From the NCBI GenBank assembly GCA_029721515.1, contig CM056558.1:10385240-10449239 (forward strand): a stretch of 64,000 nucleotides of DNA, given 5' to 3'. Origin of the DNA: Synanceia verrucosa. Taxonomy: Eukaryota; Chordata; Actinopteri; Perciformes; Synanceiidae. Both the position numbers and the translations under genes were made by a program. This document shows, piece after piece, positions 41,401 through 51,160 of this stretch; the stretch's first letter is position 1, and the number at the start of each line of letters is the position of its first letter. A model generated the notes under the pieces. That model had not been told where the DNA came from, made no database searches, and saw nothing but the letters and a program-made list of their open reading frames with translations.

Positions 41401-43244
41401 TTGACTCCTCTAGATGGTGGTCTTGGTTTAAAGAAAGGCTAGTGTAATGGAAAATTACTAAATTCCCATGACATCTTTAAAACAAGAGCACCATCTAGAG
41501 GAGTCAAAAATATCACCATTGCTTCATGAGGCTTCATCTGTCTGACGGTAAGGTGGTTGGTGCCTGTCACAGCGGCAATCCCCAAACCTGTTGGAGGACA
41601 CCTGCGATGAGGACTACTGTCAAGCTGAAGAAGGAATCCTATGGGGCCTTTTTTGGCGTGTCGGACTCTGGAGGCTATAGTGGTCCTGAAGTGCAAATCA
41701 CAACTGCAAATCAGAAAACACAACAACAAAAGAGAAGCAAGATTAACAAAAGAGAAACGACAACAGCAAATCAAGAAAACACAATGACAAAAAAGAAACA
41801 TTACCAAAAGAGAAACAACAATAGCAAATGAGAAAACCCAATGACAAAAGAGAAATGACAACGACATTAACCAAACTGGAAAAGGGAGGTACCCTCGGGT
41901 GCCATGAATTGTTGCTGATTGAGCAACATGAATCGTTGCTGATTAGGCGAATGAACTTTGACTCGGATGGACAACTTCTTGTAGCCTTTTCTCCACATCC
42001 ACTGCAGTTCATTTTTGTCCAAAAGACTGTATATAAATGACAGACGGAGCTATCATGACATCGCCCATTGGTTTATGAACAACTACAATGGCAATGCCAT
42101 GTTGTATTTCATGAAAACAGAATTTCTAGTGACCATATATGGTCAGAAGGGCAAGGGGCAGATCCTGCTCTGACTGACTGAAGATCACTAAATCTGCGTG
42201 GAGGAGAATCAACGAGCAGCTGCTAACAAAGTTAGCTTCCTCAACTCAAGGTAAAAATCAGTTAAAGTGGATTATAAACTTAGTAGCTACTGTTAATTAT
42301 GTGCTTGCTTAACAAATAAGCGTTAACTTCAATATTAGGGAATCTCATGGCATTGTTGGAGCTGTTAGCTGATATTACTGTTTACTCATAACATTGTGCT
42401 TGCGAAACTTCGTTGTCTAACTTAGTGAATTTTACTGTCAGTGAAATGAAAAATGTGGGTTGTCATTGTCGTTAATAAACATCAGATGATTATTAGCTAA
42501 ACGTACAATTCATCCACCATAATGGAAGGATACCGATATTCGTTTAGAGCTGCTAAGTTCAGTTCATTCAACCAGCAGATCATCAGAGAGACATGAGCTC
42601 AAGTTAATATTACAACATGGTACACTTATTATTATTGTGTAACAATATCAATATGTGTCACAATATCAATATCACAACATCACAGTTAAATGAATGAAGT
42701 AGAGTTCAGCGTTATTTACGTGAGTGTTAATAATAAAATATAGTAATAATCATAATCATAATAATAATAATAATGACGAGCATCAGAAATATCCACTGGA
42801 ATAATTCTTTCTCTCTCAGAAACCTGACGGGGAACCAAGTGAACCCACCTGATGCCACAGATGTGAGTTACAGTTACTTTTCTATTGCTATTTACTGTGA
42901 ATACAGTACAGCGTGTTATAAGCTGATGAACTAATATATATTCAGATAACTCTCTCTCTGTAGACTACCATATGATGCTGGTGGAGCCATCTTCTTCTGT
43001 CATTCCCTGTGAAGAGTATCTGTACTGGTCTACTGCAGAAAAAGACCTGAAGAGTCCACCTGTTGACCACCTCCACCTGCAGCATCCAGACATAAGGATC
43101 ATTCCCTGCATCACTCAGAGATTAAAGGCTGGCAGGTTTGTGAACAGTGGTCATATGGTAAATGGCCTGTATATAGCGCTTTACTATACCAGAAACAATA
43201 CCCAAAGCACTTTATAGTATACATCACATTCACCCATTCACACA

Positions 43245-43281
<37 letters not shown>

Positions 43282-46200
43282 AGTTGGCAGAAGCTGCCAT
43301 GCAAGGCACTAACCACGACCCATCAGGAGAAGTGCAGTGTCTTGCTCAGGGACACCTCGACATGAACACTCCAGACATGGATCGAACCAGTAACCCTCCA
43401 GTTACAAGACGGCCACTCTACCCACTGAGCCATGCTGCCCCGTGTTCATATGTTTACATAATGTTTTAAATAATATTGTAATAAATAATGCTCCATTAAA
43501 GCCCAGCTTTAGCAGTCTCACAGTTTGTTTGTCTGTAGATCTGTGTAGCTTTGAGTAGTGTTCCCTCAGTTTGCTAGTCCTGATCAGTTCTATTCTGTGT
43601 ATATATTTGCTAAATTCACTTTTGTACATAGCACTGTTAGCGTTTAGTCATTATCTCTGTTAGGAAGCCAGTAGGGGTGAGCTGCCATTTCTATTGAAAC
43701 TTTTTTCCCTTGTTTAATTTAGTTTAGGGAGTCAGGCATAGTTCCTGTATTTTTGTTCATTTTGTTTTTCCGTAGGGTTTAGTTAAGAGTGTTTTCTGGG
43801 GAAGACAGTCCGGTTGTTTCGTTTGTTATTTTGGCCTGGGCTCACCCTGAAGAAACGCTTTACTTTGTTTTCTGTGCTTTTTGTGTTGACTTTGTAAATA
43901 GCTTGTAAATACTTGTGTTCAGTTGGCGCTGTGACAAAAAACACAGCTTTTTGTTGCTTCAAATTTCGTTCGCTGCCTCATTTATGTTGTGCCCCTGTTC
44001 CCCTAGCATGGGGCATAACATAAATTGGGGGCTCGTCCAGGATCTTCTGCATCCGGCCACATGGTGAAAATTAGTTTGATTGTCTGCTAGTTAGCTGTTT
44101 TCTGTGTGTCTGGAGACCTAGGATGACGTTTGATATGGATGGGTTCACACAAGCTCCTACACTTGATAAATTAGATAGATGCACCAAAAGAGGATTTGTT
44201 GGTTATTGCTGCTTTCTTTGATGTTGCCATTCTTATGAATGCCCTTAAAGCAGAAGTTGCTTCTCTGATAAGAATGTTATCAGAGAAGCTGGTGGAGAGG
44301 GGTATAATTACAGTGAAGACACAGCCGCAGTTAGATGGCGCTTCTGGGAGTTTAGACAGGGAGGTGGGAGCAGAGGCTGCTGCAGCCTCACAAGCCTGGG
44401 CCTGGATCACGGTGTGGATCCCATGGCTCTACTTCAGGCTGGAGTGGAGACTGAGGCTCATCCTCTTCCTCAAAGAGGTGGAGCTCGCAACAAAAACTTG
44501 TGAGGTTGAGCTGATGCATCTCCGCATCAGGGCAATGGAGTTGGACCCCCAGCCGTGTCAACTCCTGTGAGTATGGGTTTCTCTTGGTCACTTTGATGTA
44601 AGCAGACAAATTGCTTTAGTCCCATCTCTCCATGAGAGCAAAGTTAATTCTTATTTTAGCACTTTTTTTGAGCTCATAGCAGCAACCTTAAAATGGCCCA
44701 AAGATCTTTGGAGTTTGATATTGCAGTGTAAACTGGTAGGAAAAGTGCAGGAGGTTTGTGTGAGCCTATCCATTGATGACAGTTTAGATTACGTTGTGAA
44801 AGCTACAGTATTGCACGCATATGAATTAGCCCCAGAGGCATATCGCCAGAAATTCAATACAAGTGAAAACTTTGCTAACCATGTTGAGTTTGCAAGGGAG
44901 CGAGAGCTCATTCTTTTAGAAGAGTTTAAAAAGTGTCTGCCCGAAAGAATTGTGGTTTATCTGAATGAGCAGAAAGTTGAAACTTTGTCTAAAGCTGCTG
45001 TGTGTGCTGATGCCTTTGTTTTAACTCACCGTGCTGTTTTTTTCCTCCGTGTGCCACGAATCATTTCTGGGTGCCGGTGCTAGTAAAAATCCAAAAGTTC
45101 AGGCTAATACTCCCTTGCGCTCCAGTCAAAATCCTTCTGATCGTGAGTGTTTTTACTGCCATGAGTCAGGGCATCTCATTGCTAACTGTCCCACACCCCG
45201 GTGAAAAGAGGGTCAGAACTCTTCAGCAAAGGTTCAGTCTTGCTTACAGGTAAGGATAAAGATCAGGTGCCCATTGTAATCCTGCGTGACATCGAAGCCA
45301 CTCAGTCGCTCCTGCTCCAAGGTGTCCTGCCTTTTTCAGAGCGGTCTTTTCAGGGGTCTGACTCCCTTGTTTTGGGGGTTGACATGAGCATTTTAAGGGC
45401 CCCACTGCACACTGTCTTCCCGGGAAAATTATAACTTATGATGCATTTTGAAGTGTTATTTTGATATTGTGGTTTCTCCTATACTGCCTTCTGCCCTAAG
45501 ACAGCTGGGATAGGCTCCAGCTCCCCCCCGCGACCCTATGAGGATAAGCGGTAGATAATGGATGGATGGGTTTCTCCTGTAAGTTATACTTGTTATTATG
45601 CATTGGAGATTCAGCCTCTTTTCATTACGTGTCACTTTTACCTCAGGCATCATGAGTTTGTGCTATTTATGTGTTAGTTTTAATGACACTGAAACACTGT
45701 AAGTTGACCAAAATGTCTTAATAGATTTGTTGTGAGGCTTATGGCAAATTTCAAAAAGAAAACAGTTGTTCTACTGTTAATGAAAAATACACTCTGTACT
45801 GTTTAATCAATGCAGGGTTATTTAAAAACAAACATTAACAGACTATAGCATTTGTATAGCAAATATATACTTCTAGCTTCTGGGATCTTCACCACAGCCC
45901 ATTTGAGAACGAAGGACATTGTTGAGTCAGTCTCTCTTCTCCACAACAGTGATGATGGCATCAAGCACATGAGATCTTCCTTCTGTTGGCATTCACTTTC
46001 CACAATATGGAAACCTTTTGAAATAAAAGAAAGAAATGTAGCTGTAGTGAAGACATGGTGGATAACAAAGAACACACACACACACACACACGTATATATA
46101 CACTATATATACACTATATTGCCAAAAGTATTCGCTCACCCATCCATATAATCGGAATAAGGTGTTCCAGTCACTTCCATGGCCACAGGTGTATAAAATC

Positions 46201-49200
46201 AAGCACCTAGGCATGCAGACTGCTTTTGAAACATTTGTGAAAGAATGGGTTGCTCTCAGGAGCTCAGTGAATTCCAGGGTGGAACTGTGATAGGATGCTA
46301 CCTGTGCAACAAATCCAGTCGTGAAATTTCCTCGCTCCTAAATATTCCACAGTCAACTGTCAGCTGTATTATAAGAACAAGTGTTTGGGAACGACAGCAA
46401 CTCAGCCAAGAAGTGGTAGGCCATGTAAACTGACGGAGTGGGGTCAGCGGATGCTGAGGCGCATAGTGCAAAGAGGTCACCAACTTTCTGCAGAGTCAAT
46501 CGCTGCAGACCTCCAAACTTCATGTGGCCTTCAGATTAGCTCAAGAACAGTGCACAGAGAGCTTCATGGAATGGATTTCTATGGCCGACAAGCTGCATCC
46601 AATCCATACATCACCAAGTGCAACGCAAAGCGTCGGATGCAGTGGTGTAAAGCACGCCACCACTGGGCTCAAGAGCAGTGGAGGCGCTTTCTCTGAAGTG
46701 ATGAATCACGCTTCTCCATCTGGCAATCTGATGGACAAGTCTGGGTTTGGTGGTTGCCAGGAGAACAATATTTGTCGGACTGCATTGTGCCAAGTGTAAA
46801 GTTTGGTGGAGGGGGGATTATGGTGTGGGATTGTTTTTCAGTAGCTGGGCTTGGCCCCTTAGTTCCAGTGAAAGGAACTCTGAATGTTTCAGCATTCCAA
46901 GACATTTTGTACAATTCCCAACTTTGTGGGAACAGTTTGGAGCTGGCCCCTTCCTCTTCCAACATGACTGTGCACCAGTGCACAAAGCAAGGTCCATAAA
47001 GACATGGATGACAGAGTCTGGAGTGGATGAACTTGACTGGCCTGCAATCAAGTCCTGACCTCAACCCGATAGAACACCTTTGGGATGAATTAGAGCAGAG
47101 TCTGAGAGCCAGGAGTGTAAATGTGCTTCTGGAAGAATGGTCAAAAATTCCCATAAATACACTCATAAACCTTGTGGACAGCCTTCCCAGAAGAGTTGAG
47201 GCTGTTATAGCTGTAAAGGGTGGACCAACGCTATATTGAAGTAACATAGTTAAAATGGTCAGTTAAATTTAAATCCAGCTAAATGGGACTGCTGGTGGCA
47301 AGGTTTGCCTGCATGAATGTTAGAGCGAAGGATTATGGGTAGTCCTCAAAACAGACAACCACTCACACTCACATTCACACCTACGGGCAATTTAAATTAG
47401 CCAATTAAGCTAATCATCATGCATGCATGTTTTTGGATGGTGGGAGGAAGCCGCAGTAACTGGAGAGAACCCACACAGACACGGAGATAACATGCAAAGT
47501 CCACACAGAAAGGCCCCCGGCTGGGAATCGAACCCGGTACCTTCTTGCAGTGAGGCGACAGTGCTAACCACTGCACTACCATGCTGCTGTGTAAGATGTA
47601 TATATTATTTATAATAGTACATGAACATGTCTCTGTCTACCTTCCTGTCTGTGAAGAACCAAGTACTGGTATTGTTAACGATGAGCCTCTGTAGTTGAAC
47701 TGTGAACTGTGATATTAACTAGAATGCTAATTCTGGATCACAACATAACCCTTTCTCACCGGTAAATGGTGCCAGTGAATCCTCAGATGAAGGAAACACG
47801 AGCACAGACCATCAGTGCTGAACAGTCCAGTTCATTAAACTGCAGTCTGAGTGGTTGTGGGGAAAAGGCTGCAAGAAGTTGTCCTTCCAGGTCAAAGTAT
47901 GGACAGTTCCTTCATCCAATCAGTGATGATTCATGTTGCCCAATCAGTGACGATTCATGGCTCTGGATGGTACCTACCTTTTCCGTTTTTTTGGGTGGTT
48001 GTTAATGTAGTTTCTCTTTTGTCATTGTGTTTTCTGATTTGCCATTGTCATTTCCCTTTTGTCATTGTGTTTTCTGTTCTGCCATTGTCATTTCTCTTTT
48101 GTTAATGTTGATTCTCTTTTGATAATGTCATTTCTCTGTTGTTGTTGAGTTTTCTGATTTGCCATTGTGATTTGCAGTTCAGGGCCACCGTAGGAGGCAG
48201 CTGATAAGTACTGGCAGGCCAAGTGAAATGCAGCTTTGGTGGTCGCTGAGGCAAAAATTCAGGAGGAGCAGTGTGGTTTTCATCACGGCCGTGGAACAGT
48301 GGATGAACTCTACACTGTCAGCGGGGTCATGGAGGGTAGTGATGGAAGTGTGTAAAACATTGATGAAAACTAAACTAAAACTAAAAATCAGTGCTGTACA
48401 GTCACTCCGTCACTCCCTCTCCCCTATGCTGGGAGGGGGAGGAGTAGTGAACCCACTGACAGAGACATGCTGCCTGGATGACCTCCTCATGGCCCAGCGC
48501 TCACATCATGGAACAACCACTCCTTAATCCTGCCTCCAGTCAAGTTTGGTCTGCCCTCCTGTAACTTCACTCCTGATCTCTCTCTCTCTATGACTATGAG
48601 ACTATGCTGTAAAGAAAAGAGAGAGACAGAGAGAGACTGAGATGGAAACAATGTCAGCCAAGCCATGTCAACCCAAGATGTCCAGAGATGTCCAGAGATG
48701 ACCAAAGGTGTCCAGAGATGTCCACAGATGCCCAAAAGATTCACGAGTGATGACGTGAGTCCAGCAGAGATCCAGCAGACCCAGACAGACCCTGCAGCCT
48801 CTCCTCACTCCCATCCATCCAGGAACGATGAAACATTGCATGTACATCTTCAGATATTAAAGCGTTTGATGATTAAACACTAAATTAAATGGCCGAATTT
48901 AGAGCTTAATCTAGAAACTTAATAATACTGAAAAATGAAATACTAAAACTTAGATTCTGAATAGTCAATTGCTCCACAGTCTTCTCTGATGCTTCTCAGA
49001 CTCAGCTGCTGAACAGTGCACCAAACCTAAACCAAATTTGATTAACTACAGCCTAACTTTTAATTTGGTTAATAGATAACTACCACTGAATCTAACTGGT
49101 CCCATCAAATTAATTAATCATTTATTCACCCATCAAACTTTCCATTATTCTATTATTTCCTGTTTTTCTATTTTATTATTTTCTGTTAGTAATCCGGTCA

Positions 49201-50544
49201 TATAGTTGTTAAATTAATAATTTATTATTACTTATTTTCTGCAAGTAGTCTGGTCATATAGTTAAAAAACTAAAATAAACATCTCATTTATAAAGAACTT
49301 GGTTATTTGATTTGTGTGTATATATAAAGCAACTGAATCACTGTTCACTAGGTCAAGAACTCTGTAGCACCCTGAGATTAAGAGACAATTAATGTCAAAT
49401 TCACACCTTTTCCCCGTTTTAGCAAAACTTGGTGGCACCCTGATAATTTCCACTATTAAAGGTAATAGTGAATTATACATGAAGCTGAGTGTCATCACTC
49501 TCCTTCTCCTTTTAAGACCATTTATAGTTTATGATCAATACCTTAAAAGTTATTGTTTAGAAATACATAATTTGATATTAATTAATGATTGACCAATCTA
49601 AAATCTGGGCCAGATTTTGACCTTAGTGTCCATTTGGTTCCAAGAAAAGGGGGAGCAGCCTTGACGAGGGGGGTCTGCTTGCCACCGTATCAAGATTTAA
49701 ACTAGCTAACAGGCCTCTGCAAAAATGGGGTCTGTTGTTTTTATTGTCAAATTCAAAGATTTAAGTTGGTTAAATGAACATTCCTTCCAGGGTTCACTTG
49801 CTGGACACTCCTTGAGGTGTCAGAGTTCAAGAAAGAAAAACAAGGTCTTCAGGAAGCAAAGCAGAAAAACAGAATGATATCTTCCAAGTGTTTGCTTAAA
49901 AGATAATGAAAAGCTGTGAATCATGGATCCTTCCAGCGTGTCTGCTACAGTATTTTTCTGTTGCTGGGATAATAATTCACATATGCTGGACTATTCTTGT
50001 CATATCCAACAAAAATGCTTCTCTCACATCTAAGGTCCAGCTTAAAGGGATACGCCACCCCCAGGCCAAATTCAGTGTCTCCCCACAGTCCCGAGACCTA
50101 AATAAGTGTGTGAAAGCATTTTCCTGGCCACCCAGCCATTGTCCGAATTTATCAGAGCTGACCGCAGGTTGGTTCCGCGGCATAACTACATTCCTATGAC
50201 CCCACAGAAATATTTCGGCCAAAGTGAATAAATGTGTCACTTATTCACTTGATTCACTTGATTCACCTATCCACATGAGAGCACTTAACAGTGCTTGACA
50301 TCTACCATTTAGAACAAGTACAAAGATAATGTGAAAGTTTGAAAATATGCTCGTTAAAAATCAAACATGAAGTAAACATCAGATATGCTTTCCTACAATA
50401 GATGCTTAGACTAGCCTAATTATTTGCTATAACACACAGTATTCATCATGGTCAGCAAATTGCAGAGGCAAAAATGTTTTAAGCCATTTTTCAGCCAGAT
50501 TGAGAGGAGGAGTTAATTGTTTTTCCATGTTCTCACCACTGACA

Positions 50545-50601
<57 letters not shown>

Positions 50602-51118
50602 ATCACAATTATTTTTGATTGATATTGAGATCACAGTTATTCATTGACTTTGGTAATATCATGAATTTATTGACAAATTCATCGAGCATTCACAATAGCT
50701 TTTAAGCATAGTACTGCACTGCAATGCTGAGGCTTTTTACCAGACAAAAATAATAAATTGATTTATTGTTCAATTAATATATTACAAGTGTGCACTTGAG
50801 TCTACAGTGATATTGGTAGGCTATTTACATGTTGATATGCAGCAGAAATATTGCTAGGTGGATCATTTATTAAGTCTCAGCATGGAGTTTCACTTTCAGC
50901 TCTGCTGTGTTAGTAGACAATAGACTGTAGCACACAAACTGAACCAAAAGGTTAACTTACTTTAAACTTAAACAACTCGCATTTAGGCAGCAATTCTACC
51001 AGTCAGCATCTCTCTCTCTCTCTCCGTGCGTAAACCAACACTCATGTTGGGAAGCTCTCTCTCTCTATATATATGTCTCTCTCTCTCTCTTTCTCTCTAC
51101 TCTCTCTAAGTCTCTCTC

Positions 51119-51160
<42 letters not shown>

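Larger units (their letters stand above)
41682..48187. repeat. 6.5-kb block bounded by ~340-bp inverted repeats
   Basis: The left arm 41682-42013 and right arm 47833-48187 are inverted copies. Outer ends GTCCTGAAGTGCAAATCACA and, on the complement, GCCCTGAACTGCAAATCACA match. Both arms contain tandem ~18-20-bp subrepeats (TTTCTCTTTTGTCATTGTG type). The inner ends both carry ACTGCAG and an AAAAGGCTRCAAGAAGTTGT block. Between them lie unassigned DNA, a tRNA-SINE, a Gypsy gag, SINE A fragments and a Tc1. This resembles a foldback-type element that grew by later insertions, or two solo termini in inverted orientation. Confidence 0.6.

Noticed and set aside
46669..47247. 192-codon minus-strand open frame
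   Set aside because: Shadow of the plus-strand Tc1 transposase, which carries the recognisable DDE motifs.
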